DNA of 64,000 bases from Enoplolaimus lenunculus (GCA_030248215.1 JASANG010000566.1:186001-250000); one strand, 5' to 3'. Counted from the stretch's first letter, positions 33,141-43,866 are shown. Numbers and translations: made by a program. The notes: generated by a model not told the origin, from the letters alone.

Positions 33141-33393
33141 CACTGCAAATTCGAATCAGTTGATTAATCAATTCAGTTAGCGAGCTGGCTATTTTTCTGA
33201 ATTAATATTAGTAAACATCGGTTCATTCTGAGTTGAGTTGAGTCTCACTCTGAGTTGAGTTGACTACGGGTGAGTTGATTAACTGACAATGAATTGAATC
33301 GACTCAAAATAATTCTGAGTTATAGTAGTACTAACTCAGACTGAGTGATTCAAATCATTCTGAATTAAAATCAACTCACTGAAATTTACAGTG
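33141..33393 (+). mobile_element. CACTG-I foldback element, TG duplication
   Basis: CACTGCAAATTCGAATCAG to AAATTTACAGTG; flanked by TG on both sides (33139-33140, 33394-33395), showing that the 2-bp duplication is not always TA. Confidence 0.88.
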
Positions 33394-33402
33394 TGCAAAC
33401 AG

Positions 33403-33654
33403 CACTGTAAATTTCAGTCAGTTGTTTTTAACTCAGAATGAGTTGAGTTACTCTGTCTGAGTTAGGACTATCAGAACTCAGAATTTTGAGTTGATTCAGT
33501 TCATTGTGAGTTAATTAATTAACTGAACCAGAGTCAGCTCACCTCAGAGTGAGAATCAACTTAACTCACTGTGAGTTAATGTTTATTGATATTAATTCAG
33601 AAATAACCGACTCGCTAGCTGAATTGATTAATCAACTCACTGGAATTTACAGTG
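33403..33654 (-). mobile_element. CACTG-I foldback element, inverted neighbour
   Basis: CACTGTAAATTTCAGTCAG to GGAATTTACAGTG in opposite orientation, only 9 bp from the previous copy. Confidence 0.87.
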
Positions 33655-33784
33655 AAGCTACGAAATATTTTGACTGAAACCAGCTCGTTACTACATCGAT
33701 GAACAACAAATATCTCGATATTACAGTAGTCGAGCTTGCATCTGTAAGCCGAAATGTAGGATTATCACAATATGTGGGATAATT

Positions 33785-34041
33785 CACTGTAAATTCCTAT
33801 GAGTTGATTAATCGATTCAGCTCGCGAGTTGGTGATTTCTGAATTGATATCAGTAGACATTAACTCATTGTGAGTTCACAGTTGATTCTCACTCTGAGTT
33901 GCGTTGACTTACTTTGGGTGAGGTGGTTAATTAACTCAGAATGAATTGAATCAACTCAAAATTCTGAGTTCTGATAGTCCTTACTCAGACTAAATGATTC
34001 AACTCAACCTGAGTTAAAATCAACTAACTGAAATTTACAGT
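33785..34041 (+). mobile_element. CACTG-I foldback element
   Basis: CACTGTAAATTCCTATGAG to GAAATTTACAGT. Third copy in a row within 0.9 kb. Confidence 0.85.
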
Positions 34042-34109
34042 TGTTTTTATCACAACACATTGATTGCATGCAACTGTTGATGACAATCCTTGTTTATTTC
34101 GACAATCGC

Positions 34110-34291
34110 AGACTGAGAGCTGAATCACTCAGTCTGAGTTAAGACAATCAGGCATCATAATTCTGAGTTGATATTACTCATTCTGATTTAAAAAAATCCA
34201 CTTTTCCGGAATCAAATCAACTCAGAGTGGGTATCAACTCAACTCAGAGTGATGTCTGAGTTGATTAATTAACTCATTGAAATTTACAGTG
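34110..34291 (-). mobile_element. CACTG-I element, truncated
   Basis: Only the part from GAATCACTCAGTCTGAGTTA to AAATTTACAGTG remains. With the copies at 33141, 33403 and 33785 this makes a cluster of four. Confidence 0.75.
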
Positions 34292-34756
34292 CAGATAAAC
34301 ACAACATAAACCAGCCATATTGAAATTAGTCTTTATATTCTTCGGCCTTAGTCCCGTTTGGTAGCGGGGTCGGCGCTCTTTTGGAACGACTCCTCCATTT
34401 GCCGCAGTCGAAGGTTTGGTCAGGGTGAAGTCAGGCGGCCTGACTTCAAAACTAGCGCATAGCTTTACGCTCACTTCGCTCGCGATGTTTTGTTTCTGCG
34501 CAGTTTAACCTGTTTTGACTTACAAATGCTTAAATAAACAGCAGCGTGCCTGACGTCTCTGAGTCTCCATTAATGATTACCCTATCTATAGAAAGTCAAC
34601 TATTATTTTTGAAAAGTAATTGAATTTCGGCAAACTTTTAAATTTTAAAAATTAGGTTATGGATATCTTTCACACAAATAATAATTGGGAAAAATTACAA
34701 AGTATCCAACCTGCTACTGTTTAAATTGTGTTTTGCTAAAACGAACATAATGATCT

Positions 34757-35007
34757 GGGCTCATGTAAAGATCAGCGGCGGAACGTTTTTTCTGTGGAAA
34801 TGCAATATAGTAAGCTTAAGCTGTACACTAATTTTTTTGCTTGGCTTAAACTTAGGCTTAAGCTTAGGAATATGCTTATTCTTACGCTTAGGCTTAGGTT
34901 AGGCTTAGGCTTAGAAATATGTTTATTCTTACGCTTAGGCTTAGGCTTAGGCTCTGGCTTTGGAATTTGCTTATAATACTGTTCCGCCCCTGTTCTTTAC
35001 GTTGGCC
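34757..35007 (-). mobile_element. TTAGGC-array element, type A
   Basis: GGGCTCATGTAAAGATCAGC to GTTCTTTACGTTGGCC with three array blocks. No clear duplication. Confidence 0.85.
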
Positions 35008-35009
35008 AA

Positions 35010-35915
35010 GACATGAAACATCATTTTAGCCTTGTTTTTTTGAAATATTGCTTTAAGTATTTACCATAGTTACTTTAAAAGCTCTTGGTTTGTTAATTAT
35101 ACAATTACGCTTTGAGTACCAAAATAAGGGTCCATTTGATTCATTGCATTGAAAACAAAACTTTCGTTTGCTTTATATCACAACGGTATGCGTCTATAAT
35201 TAAGCAATGTATATACTATTAATAACCTAGAAGTTGTACGTATTAGTAGTGTTTCAGACCAGGGCAAAGTAACCCAATCGTTGGTCAATCTTCGATTCGA
35301 ATCAAAGTTACAAAACTTTACTTGAAACTGTCTTTCATTTAATTTCGAATCTTGACTAAAGTTGTGTTTCTGCAAAACAGTCATTATTCATGATACATAA
35401 ATATTGTGCAAATGTAGCTTTGAACCATATTATTTAGCATAGATGCTTGGAAAGCTTATGGTTAAGGCTCATTAACTGCATGTTGATATATTTTTACTGG
35501 TCGATAATGATATTCATTACGAACCATCGGTAATTTAATCCAAAACAATACACATTTGAATACATTCGCACAAGTTTTCACAGTTTAATATATGCTTTGT
35601 GTTTTTTAGGCTTTTAATATTGCCTAAACTTCTAGTGAATTTTGTGCAGCAGCCGGAGTGAACTTTTAAGCCACAACCGGATCCAGATATCCGGTTGCAG
35701 TTGATGGCTTGTCGAAGAGCGATCCAAATTGTGGATATTCGGTAACTAATCGTATTTGATCATAATTCTTAAATGCCTATCGCAGCAATCACCAGTCCAG
35801 TGATACGTTTTCAAACACAAGACCTCCTGTAGTGTAGGATCTTACAATTTGGGCTAAAGAACGCCAAATAAAACCTAAAAAATGTGCTGATCAGTCAGTG
35901 ATTTGAAAGCTTACA
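35010..35915. other. No gene seen
   Basis: AT-rich unique sequence; the only frame above 60 codons (35178-35384, minus) has no supporting sign. Confidence 0.4.
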
Positions 35916-35922
35916 GGAGCTG

Positions 35923-36154
35923 CTGTAGCAACCCGAATAATAAGGGGGGACCAATATTTATTCGGCCCCACCACCCCCTGTTATTCGGTTACGGACTGTT
36001 ATTTACTTTCAACCCGCTCTCCGCCACCCTTCGTTACTGATATGTATCCGGTATTGCAACTATTCGTTGAATGAAACGTTTTTTGCCTTTGCATCAAAAG
36101 CTTTGGGAACCCCCTCCTTTTATTACCCCTCCTACCTTATTCGGGTCACTACAG
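35923..36154 (+). mobile_element. TA-flanked-type element, shortened
   Basis: CTGTAGCAACCCGAATAATA to TTATTCGGGTCACTACAG, 232 bp; the middle is deleted compared with 445 bp in full copies. Flanking TG/CA instead of TA. Confidence 0.75.
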
Positions 36155-36159
36155 CATCC

Positions 36160-36980
36160 ATCAATTGGTGATAAATGATACATTGATTTCAGACTTGACA
36201 ATACAGAAACTGATGTAATATTTCAGCAAGAGTACAAAAACACCTAAACCCTAAATAGCTTCAGGCCATCAGCACCGATCCGGTGAATATCGCTTTAAAG
36301 CCTGTCACGAACAATTTAGCTTCCCGGCAACAAACCGAAAACTATAAATTATACGGCGTATTTGAGCGAGTGCTTTCAAGTCAAACCATTTTTTTACCAA
36401 CGGGGTTTTTTTCATGCATTTTTGACTCTTAAAAACAAGGCTTTTTTGGCACAAAAGTGACAAACTCTTCAGGTCTCAAAGGATCGTTGGAAACGTCACT
36501 TGCGTGCTTCAAAGTTTGCGTATATGCGCGGCTCTCAGAGCCTTTTGATCCTACAAATTGTGAAAAACTAAAAACTTTTTGACTGATTGTAGTTTGAAAG
36601 ATCAATTATTTCGTGCGATCGCGGTCAAATTTATATCATAGGCGTACAAACTATTGCAACACGTTTTTGTCGTAACTGACGCTAGGGACGTGTCAAACGC
36701 AGAGTGTTTTTAAGGGCAGTCAACACAACTATTAGACTGCAACTCTGTTACCAACTGGGACAAATAGCTGTTTGGAGCAAGACATATATATGAAACCATA
36801 TAATAGAAGATTAATTCTTGCGTTATACTGCAAGTGTGCATATATTTTTAAACATTTTAGAATTCCGTACTTAAGGTATTAACGGGATGCAAATGCTTAT
36901 AGAAGAGGATTCTGCGATAAAATTTGCATCTTTGTTTTCATTTTATGTAAATCCCTTTTATAATATAACGAAACTTGTGT
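36160..36980. other. No gene seen
   Basis: Unique AT-rich sequence without supported exons. Confidence 0.4.
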
Positions 36981-36989
36981 TCCAGTCTA

Positions 36990-37431
36990 CTGTAGTGGCC
37001 CGAACAGGAGAGACGGCCTGATATTTATTTGGCCTCTTCAGAGAGTACCCCTCTGCTATTCGGTTACGGACTGTTATTCATTTTCAACCCGCTCTCCGCC
37101 ACCCTTCGTTACTGATATATATCCGGTATTGAAACTATCCGTTGAATTAAACGTTTTTTGCGTTTCATCAAAAACTTGAGCGATAATGCAAGGTTATACT
37201 TTGGAATGTTACTTTCAAAGCTTAAGTATGCTTAAGTTTCGAACTCAACTGTATTTGGTCCTGGAGTCATTTATGCGCTACAATTAGGTATAAGTGACTT
37301 TTATGAACTCTAATTAGGGTTTAGGGACTCTATTTGCTTACGGACTCTGATTTGGAATATGGACTCCAATTTATTGGGACTCCAAATGGGGACCCCATCT
37401 TATTACCCCCTTCTTATTTGTGTCACTACAG
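36990..37431 (+). mobile_element. TA-flanked CTGTAGTGACC element
   Basis: CTGTAGTGGCCCGAAC to TTTGTGTCACTACAG, TA at 36988-36989 and 37432-37433. Complete at 442 bp. Confidence 0.85.
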
Positions 37432-37455
37432 TACCATCTTAAAATATTTCTACAG

Positions 37456-37544
37456 ACATGCGGAAACAGAGATATCAGAGGTGTCTGTCGCCGACATCAC
37501 TAAAAACAGACAAAAAACTAAAAGTTTTGGAATTTGCAACGAAG
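37456..37544 (+). CDS. Possible small internal exon
   Basis: Starts after an acceptor (atatttctacag) just beyond the TA-flanked repeat ending 37431 and ends at AACGAAG|gtattt. The frame reads HAETEISEVSVADITKNRQK then TKSFGICNE. It lies 2 kb upstream of the prohormone-4 start on the same strand, but no phase-compatible partner exon was found and no family is recognised. Confidence 0.18.
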
Positions 37545-37707
37545 GTATTTCAATTAGCCCAACTTTCTTTCCAGTGAATGAAAACATACATCGTATGTTT
37601 GGCACGGATATTCATTGGAAACTTTCAATTTATTATATCTATGGTTTTATAAAAGAACATGAATTAGATTCATAGTTAAATATGGAACTTTTGTTATTGG
37701 GTAGAAA

Positions 37708-37922
37708 GCAGGATGTAAACGGATAGTAAAAAATAACGGAAACGGATAAGACAGGATGTAAACGGGTAGTAAAAATAACGGAAACGGATAAGACAGGATG
37801 TAAATGGGTAGTAAAAATAACGGAAACGGATAAGACAGGATGTAAACGGATAGTAAAAATAACGGAAACGGATAAGACAGGATGTAAACGGATAGTAAAA
37901 ATAACGGAAACGGATAAGACGG
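37708..37922 (+). repeat. 42-bp tandem repeat
   Basis: About five copies of a 42-bp unit (CAGGATGTAAACGGATAGTA plus 22 more), nearly identical. 42 is a multiple of three, so a 14-residue repeat (LSVSVIFTIRLHPV) is open on the minus strand; no other coding sign. Confidence 0.88.
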
Positions 37923-38610
37923 GCATTAAAGTATAAAAGTTTCAACGATGTTTTATTTTGCGGCCAACAAAATATTTGTCATGTTTTTTATAACACATTA
38001 AAAATGACGAATGCGTCGGAAATTTTCACGATTTTGGATGAATTTCGTAATTTTTACTTCATTTCAAACACTATTATGTCATATCTGTAAAGATTGCGAA
38101 ATATACATATATGTTGGTTTTATTAACGAATTTTGAGCGTAAAACTAACCGAATCGTCGCTATTTCTATATAACACAAACAGAAAGGGACATGGAATTTT
38201 TACCGGAAACGGAAGCGAATATCCGGTTGCACCATGATGAAAAGTAAACTTCTGTTGCTCTGAAAACGCTTTGCAGTTCCTGGTCTTGATTTTTTTAATT
38301 TCAATAAGGGTAGCTGATATAAAGCCAGACTTATTCAATCAATGACCAGCGCGACTGACGGAAACATTTCTCAAACGTTTTTGGTTTCACGGCGCTTAAA
38401 GGTCAAGAGAATCATTTACTTTTCTCAGGTGATGATAATACTCTGACATCCATCATTGTAGCAAATGATTTTAACCTATTTTCCTTACTTAGTTTTGTTC
38501 GAGCACACAGCTGTAAGACAAATGTATGGCTAACCAGCTCTTATGTCAGAATTTAAAGTAATTACCGTATAAATTAATTACCGGGTAAACTGGCCTGGCG
38601 AAAGCAAAAA

Positions 38611-38907
38611 GACCTATTCACACGTGTAAGGTTTTGCAGCAAAACTTGCATGTGCAAGTTTCGTATGCAAACTTGGTCACAAAATAATATTGAAGTTTTT
38701 GCAACTGCAAATTATTCACTGAATTTCATGCTATTTAATTTAATTCGCACCTGTGAACGCAATTGCAAGTCGTTTGAATTTCTTGCACCTGCAATTTGAT
38801 TGGTCAATCGGAATGAGCCTTTGAAAATACTTACCGCTACAAGTATTTCTTGCAAGTAACAGCTGCGAATTCTCGCTGCAAAAACTTGCACGTGTAAATG
38901 GGACATT
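38611..38907 (+). mobile_element. TATTCACACGTGCAAG foldback element, copy 2
   Basis: CCTATTCACACGTGTAAGG to AAAACTTGCACGTGTAAAT; same internal TTGCACCTGCAA words as 5161. Confidence 0.78.
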
Positions 38908-38909
38908 AT

Positions 38910-39550
38910 TAATGTTATTCTAAAACTCCAGAATTAATTAGTATATAAACAAGTGATCTTTGATTGCAAGTTTTGGAATTTCAACCAGTAAGATTAAACG
39001 CAATCATTTAGCTTTGTGAATAATGGAAAAAGTCTTTTTAATGTCTTACGGTTTTTTGGTGTCCTTTGTACATTCCTGGATGATACTGTAACAGGTTTTG
39101 AAAATACGACATATGCGGAACCATATCCTACCGATATTAATACACTTTGAAATTATTTTTAGCATCGTCCGCAATATCGTGCGTACGCGTTGTGATATTT
39201 TTCATCGACTATAGAAATGATACAGCTTAGTTGAAAAAATTTTTTTGAGGGCAGCCGTCTGCGGTTTTAAAAATGAAAAATACTCATCGTAATCGGTGAG
39301 AATTTTTTAAAACACACCAGTTTTCGAAGCTTAATCGTTTGGACAATCGCCAATAAAAACTGAAACCTTCAAAATTTCATTTGTTTTAAATTCAAAAACA
39401 ACAGCAATTGTTTCAAAAAAATTTGCTAATCATAGTTGCTATTCTAATGGCGTACCCGTTGACGGCAGTCGTCTAAGATTGATGAAAAACTGCGCAACTG
39501 TCGATACCGGGATTATTGTTGATGAAGCGTTATTGGTTTATAGACGGCTA
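38910..39550. other. Upstream region of prohormone-4
   Basis: No repeat family is recognised here. It is the likely promoter and 5' untranslated region. No clear TATA box is placed; AT-rich throughout. Confidence 0.3.
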
Positions 39551-39555
39551 ATAGA

Positions 39556-39667
39556 ATGCCTCATTTGCCGACCGTTACTTTACTATTATCTGTAGTAATT
39601 GGAATTTCGTTAGCATATAATATTCGTGATCTTTACAAACGAACTTATTACGCCGAGAAAAAATCAG
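39556..39667 (+). CDS. Prohormone-4 exon 1: signal peptide and peptide region
   Basis: Encodes residues 1-37 and the first base of codon 38. It starts at ATG 39556; the text is MPHLPTVTLLLSVVIGISLA, then YNIRDLYKRTYYAEKKS. The donor is TCAG|gtgcgt, phase 1. The exon is too short to stand out by length and was recognised because it supplies a signal peptide, the right phase and the peptide region expected upstream of the LDLa exon. The predicted mature peptide is either YNIRDLY (cut at KR) or the longer form to KK. Confidence 0.88.
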
Positions 39668-42600
39668 GTGCGTTAATTTATAGTTTTATTCCGAAAACTC
39701 GTATTAAATTGTGATTCAGCTTCAGCTTTTTATGTTTCAAATAGTTTTTATTATAACACAAATATATCTATTTGAATGCCAAATTTTGGTTCTTGTTCAC
39801 AGTGGGTGTCCGTCTGCTATAAGCGTAAGCCTAAGTTTAACCGCCTAAACCAAAGTTTAAGCGTCAGAATGAGCATCTTCCTAAGCCTAAGCATAATAAG
39901 CCTAAACTGAAGCCTTAGCGTCAGAACGAGCATATTCCTGAAACTAAACCTAAGTCCAAGCCTAAGCGTAAGAATGAGCATATTCCTAAACCTAAGCCCA
40001 AGCCTAAGCATAAGAATGAGCATATTCTAAAACCTAATTCTAAGCCAAAGCCTAAGCGTAAGAATGAGCATATTCCTAAGCCTAAACCTAAGCCCAAGCC
40101 TAAGCATAAGAATGAGCATATTCCTAAGCCTAAACCTAAGCCCAAGCCTAAGCATAAGAATGAGCATATTCCTAAACCTAATTCTAAGCCCAAGCCTAAG
40201 CGTAAGTATGAGCATATTCCTAAGCCCAAACCTAAGCCTGAGCGTAAGAAAGAGCATATTCCTAAGCCTAAACCTAAGCCCAAGCCTAAGCGTAAGAATG
40301 AGCATATTCCTAAACCTAATTCTAAGCCCAAGCCTAAGCTTAAGAATGAGCATATTCCTAAGCCTAAACCTAAGCCTGAGCATAACAATGAGCATATTCC
40401 TAAGCCTAAACCTAAGCCTAAGCGTAACAATGAGCATATTCCTAAGCCTAAACCTAAGCCCAAGCCAAGCAAAAAATAGCCTAAAGCTTAAACTGGCTCT
40501 TTTTTAGTCCCGCAAAAAAACGTTCCGCCCCTTATCTTTACACGGATCTATGCTAACATTACTTATCTGAACAAAGCACCAGATTTGTTTAAAGCGAACT
40601 CGTTGAGATGCCAGCGTTGAAACGTGGAAAATCAAATTTCAAAAATTTGCAGTGAAAAAAATGGTATAAAGGTTGCGATATTCGTTTGATGACGTTCGGC
40701 GCCGTCTGTCATCGTCCGGGTCCGTGCGTCAATCATATGCCACCCTTACAATGTCCCTGCTTAAAATTATTAAAATCGTGACACATTTTAGGGGTCACTA
40801 TTTTAGGCACATGTCCCCCGTGGAAACCGTTTCAATGTCCAGAAGGTCAATGTATTCCGTTGCGATATTTATGCGACGCAAACGCGGATTGCGAATCTGG
40901 ATATGACGAAAACCGTAAAATGTGTATTGCAGGTATGTTTAATTAAATATCTCGTAAATGTTCCGTTTAGCCAATTAATTAACACTGCAAAAAATGGTGA
41001 GTCAAACTGACACCCTTCGAAATAGGCTCTACAGGACTACACAAACTGAGTGTAAATTCGCATTCACCAGAGTCAAAATCGACTCACTGAATCGCACGTT
41101 TGACTACGGCGGAGTTGAATGTGACTACAGTTTATGTAGTCCCGTAGAGCCTATTTCGGAGAAAGTCAATTTGACTAACCATTTTTTGCAGTGTATAAAT
41201 CAATAATACTGCGTAAAATCGTTTGGGTGTATAAGGCTTTACGTCGCATTTAAAATGTAATTGGAAGCAAAATAGTTGTTTTTAATGAGATTATTTAAAC
41301 TTTTGCAGTTTATAATTAAACATTTTAGCAACAAGACCGCCTGTGGACGAAACAGTCGATTATCTTGAAGCATTGCTTAGTCAACATGGACCGAATTTTT
41401 TAGAAATTTTATTCGGCACTAAAGGTAGTAACAAGTTGCAAGATCTTGGCGGAGTTCGACCTGTTGCTGTTGCCCTTTCAGGTAAATCCTCCATGTTGGC
41501 TCCATAAAGCTTAACAAACCAGTAATTCTATGAACTTACTGTTGAAAACTTCGACGCCTTCAACGATGATAGTACAGTTAAAAAAAGTGCAAAATTAATT
41601 GCACAAAGTGCACTGTAAATTGCAATGAGTTGATTAATCAATTCAGCTAGCGTGTTGATTATTTCTCAATTAATATCAACAAACATTAACTCATTCTGAG
41701 TTGAGTTGATTCTTACTCTGAGTTGAGTTGACTCTAGGTGAGGTGATTATAATTAACTCAGAATGAATTGAATCAACTCAATATTCTGAATTCTGATAGC
41801 CCTAACTCAGACTGAGTGATTCAACTCATTCTAAGTTAAAATCAACTCACTAAAATTGTGTGGTACCAAAAACACTAAGCCAAATTTGGATTAAGATAAA
41901 CTTGTAAAGTATTAATTTGTTAATCTCACGATGCAAATAAATACTGACTTAACAGCACCCGTGAATATTTTCGTTTCGTTTTACGCCAAAAACCCTATAA
42001 TAGGTAGACAATAACTGATAATTTGTCTAACAAAGCAGCATGAACACTTTGAAAATAACTAAATACTGCAAACATTAATGGCTTTATTACGCCAAAATTA
42101 TATGCATATTCCTAAGGCAAAGTCTAAGCCTCGGTCTCGATGTGGAGATAATAACCCGATAACCTAAGCCGTTGCCTAGCCGAATCCTAAACCAAATATA
42201 ATCTCAAGCGCAAACTTTACTGTTTTGAGTGCCGCGGTATAACGGGACACTCCTGAAAAATATGTAAATCAATAATCTATATATTAAAGCTGGAAGGCTC
42301 TACCAATGCTGGATCCATGGGGGGCCACCACGGGCATGGCCCCCTCAACAGCATCTCGATAAAAATTATATAGTGTCAATTGCTGTTCTACGCTGTTTAT
42401 TTCTCTGTTTTATACACAATAGTATAAAGCATGCTTTATACCGTAATTTCTTTGGAAATATATACACGTGAGATAATTGTATGAAAAGAAAATTTGCAAT
42501 TTTTGTGCTTTCGCTAACGTTTGCGCATTTTTCACTATTTTACAGAAAGTCGAAATGTCGAAGAATTCGGTGCGGCCATGAAATTGTCTCCGGACGAAAC

Positions 42601-42730
42601 AGCCAAACTGCGTTCAGTGCTTGCATCAATTCATGACGAGAATGGTGACGCGCTCGGGTTGAATAGTTCGGCGTTGAAAGATTTGAAGTTTTACGTTGAT
42701 AAATTGGTTAAAACTAAATTTTTACAATAA
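39556..42730 (+). CDS. Prohormone-4 / IDLSRF-like peptide precursor (complete, four exons)
   Basis: Join 39556-39667, 40807-40932, 41329-41481, 42546-42730: 191 residues plus TAA. Residues 1-20 form a signal peptide ending SLA. Residues 21-38 are the peptide region, with dibasic sites KR (28-29) and KK (35-36). Residues 40-77 are an LDL-receptor class A domain with all six cysteines (40, 48, 53, 60, 66, 77) and an acidic DENRKMC tail. Residues 79-191 match the conserved C-terminal domain of insect prohormone-4: RPPVDET, HGPNFLEILFG, LGGVRPVAVALSES and a LKDLKFYVDKLV end (bee protein recalled as RPPVEET, HGPNYLEKLFG, VAIALSES). Length is close to the bee protein. All introns are phase 1, use GT-AG and carry repeats. 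In insects the gene is neuronal and the product secreted; the receptor and mature peptide are not established here. The bee IDLSRFYGH core is weakly kept (IRDLYKR). I see no break in the reading frame. Confidence 0.94.
39815..40547 (+). repeat. Higher-order CCTAAG array inside prohormone-4 intron 1
   Basis: About twelve blocks of the form GAATGAGCATATTCCTAAGC followed by CTAAACCTAAGCCCAAGC, 45-60 bp each, then the AAGCAAAAAATAG block and a type A right end (CGTTCCGCCCCTTATC). The left terminal repeat is missing. The long frames on both strands are by-products. Confidence 0.9.
40667..40740 (+). repeat. Fragment of a GCM-type element in intron 1
   Basis: AAAGGTTGCGATATTCG followed by TTCGGCGCCGTCTGTCATCG, similar to the leads at 1690 and 50215. 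Confidence 0.5.
40807..40932 (+). CDS. Prohormone-4 exon 2: LDLa domain
   Basis: A symmetrical 1-1 phase exon of 126 nt that carries the whole LDL-receptor class A module (CPPWKPFQC, GQCIPLRYLCD, DCESGYDE, C). Acceptor attttag|GC and donor GCAG|gtatgt. LDLa modules are often encoded by 1-1 phase exons. The calcium-site acidic residues D61, D65, D71 and E72 are present. Confidence 0.92.
40983..41193 (+). mobile_element. CACTG-II foldback element in prohormone-4 intron 2
   Basis: CACTGCAAAAAATGGTGAG to CATTTTTTGCAGTG, near-perfect foldback of 211 bp. Its TTTTTTGCAG end resembles a splice acceptor but the frame does not support use. Confidence 0.9.
41329..41481 (+). CDS. Prohormone-4 exon 3: conserved C-terminal domain, first part
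   Basis: Encodes residues 80-130 (RPPVDETVDYLEALLSQHGP and following, ending RPVAVALS). Acceptor cattttag|CA, donor TCAG|gtaaat, phase 1 on both sides. An earlier AG at 41308 is excluded because the frame would meet a stop. This is one of the best-conserved parts of the family. Confidence 0.93.
41611..41868 (+). mobile_element. CACTG-I foldback element in prohormone-4 intron 3
   Basis: CACTGTAAATTGCAATGAG to CTCACTAAAATTGTGTGG; right end altered. Confidence 0.83.
42546..42730 (+). CDS. Prohormone-4 exon 4: C-terminal end
   Basis: Encodes residues 131-191, starting ESRNVEEFGAAMKLSPDE and ending LKFYVDKLVKTKFLQ, then TAA at 42728-42730. Acceptor is a clear pyrimidine tract, cactattttacag|AA. 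A candidate polyadenylation signal AATAAA lies at 43005-43010. Confidence 0.92.
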
Positions 42731-42995
42731 AAATGACCGCTCCAATGTTTCGATAATTTTTTCGTCGTTTTTAGCTAACATCATAGTAACCTCGTTGAAA
42801 CTTATATCGTAAGTCTCAGCCGGAGTCACTAATGCTCCTTTAAATCTGCCGATGCACAAACGCTTTTTTGCTACAGTTACTCCTGTAATATCGCACGTTT
42901 TTTTTACAAATCTGAACGTAGCTTTTTCATATATTTTGATGGTATGCATGTGTGTTTCATGATAAAAATGTATCTCATGATAACATTGTACGCTC
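42722..42995 (-). CDS. Possible terminal exon, antisense to the prohormone-4 3' end
   Basis: Minus-strand open frame of 90 residues (SVQCYHEIHFYHETHMHTIK at the start, LERSFLL at the end) preceded by a good acceptor, ttcgcttacag|G. Its stop codon overlaps the last codons of prohormone-4. I do not recognise the protein and no upstream exon with the needed phase was found. Composition looks protein-like, but a frame of this length is expected by chance several times in the window, and it lies within a likely 3' untranslated region. Treat as hypothetical. Confidence 0.22.
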
Positions 42996-43004
42996 CTGTA
43001 AGCG

Positions 43005-43010
43005 AATAAA
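43005..43010 (+). terminator. Candidate polyadenylation signal of prohormone-4
   Basis: AATAAA about 275 bases after the stop codon. It is the first such hexamer seen downstream on this strand, so the 3' untranslated region probably ends near 43030. This would place the antisense open frame at 42722-42995 inside the untranslated region. Confidence 0.4.
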
Positions 43011-43128
43011 ATAGAAGGGTTTGGTGACCAAGAGTGGTAACAAAAACAATTTTTTCAAAATATATACTTTATCACCCCTTGTTTAGCGTAGGCCTATTCC
43101 TAAGCTCAAACCTTAGGCGTAAGAGTTA

Positions 43129-43806
43129 TGCGGGGTTCGCGTTATAACCGGGGCATGCGGGACACGGTTTGTCCCATGTTGATTCGACATCAACGTTTAA
43201 ATTCGGGCTCTTATATCGGGTCACCAGACAAAACTCGAATGTCATATGACATTAGCTTACAAACGACCGCTCTCAAATGATCAATGTGTACAAGGGACGG
43301 TATGTCACGTGATACTGTGGGACATTTACGCGAATATCATATGATATGCCGATATTTCAGCGAATATCATATGATATTCAGCGGGACAGTGTGACCGTTG
43401 GGCACTAATAAATGAACTAAAAGTTGGACGGCAGCGGCACAAATGTGCTTTAAATACCAAGCACACGCCTACAAATTGTTTCCGACACAAAATCGCTTAG
43501 AACCACAGCTTCAAAATTCAAAAATTCAAATTTCAAATTCTAGTATCATATGATATTCAACAAGACAATTTGGGTATGTTACATCAAGTATGCAGACATT
43601 TGAAAATATGTCATATGATATTCGCAGACAATACCTTGAATATTATATGGTATTGAAGAACAATAGGTGATCCACACATGATAATAGCAGACAAATACGA
43701 ATTTTTGAATACGATATGGAGTGAATAAGGAGACAAAATGTTACCCAATAGTCTAATAGGGACAACACGTGTCCCAAGCTGCCCCGGTTATAACGTGAAC
43801 CCCGCA
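43129..43806 (+). mobile_element. PIF/Harbinger-like element, TTA duplication
   Basis: TGCGGGGTTCGCGTTATAAC to GTTATAACGTGAACCCCGCA; TTA at 43126-43128 and 43807-43809. Contains five or more TATCATATGATA-type words. 678 bp, no transposase. Confidence 0.87.
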
Positions 43807-43866
43807 TTAGTCTTTAACTAAACCTATGCCTACTACAACTTAAGTCTAAATTCGGTTCTGTCTCAG

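Noticed and set aside
37639-37945. 14-residue protein repeat on the minus strand
   Set aside because: By-product of a 42-bp tandem repeat; two frames are open at once and neither has other support.
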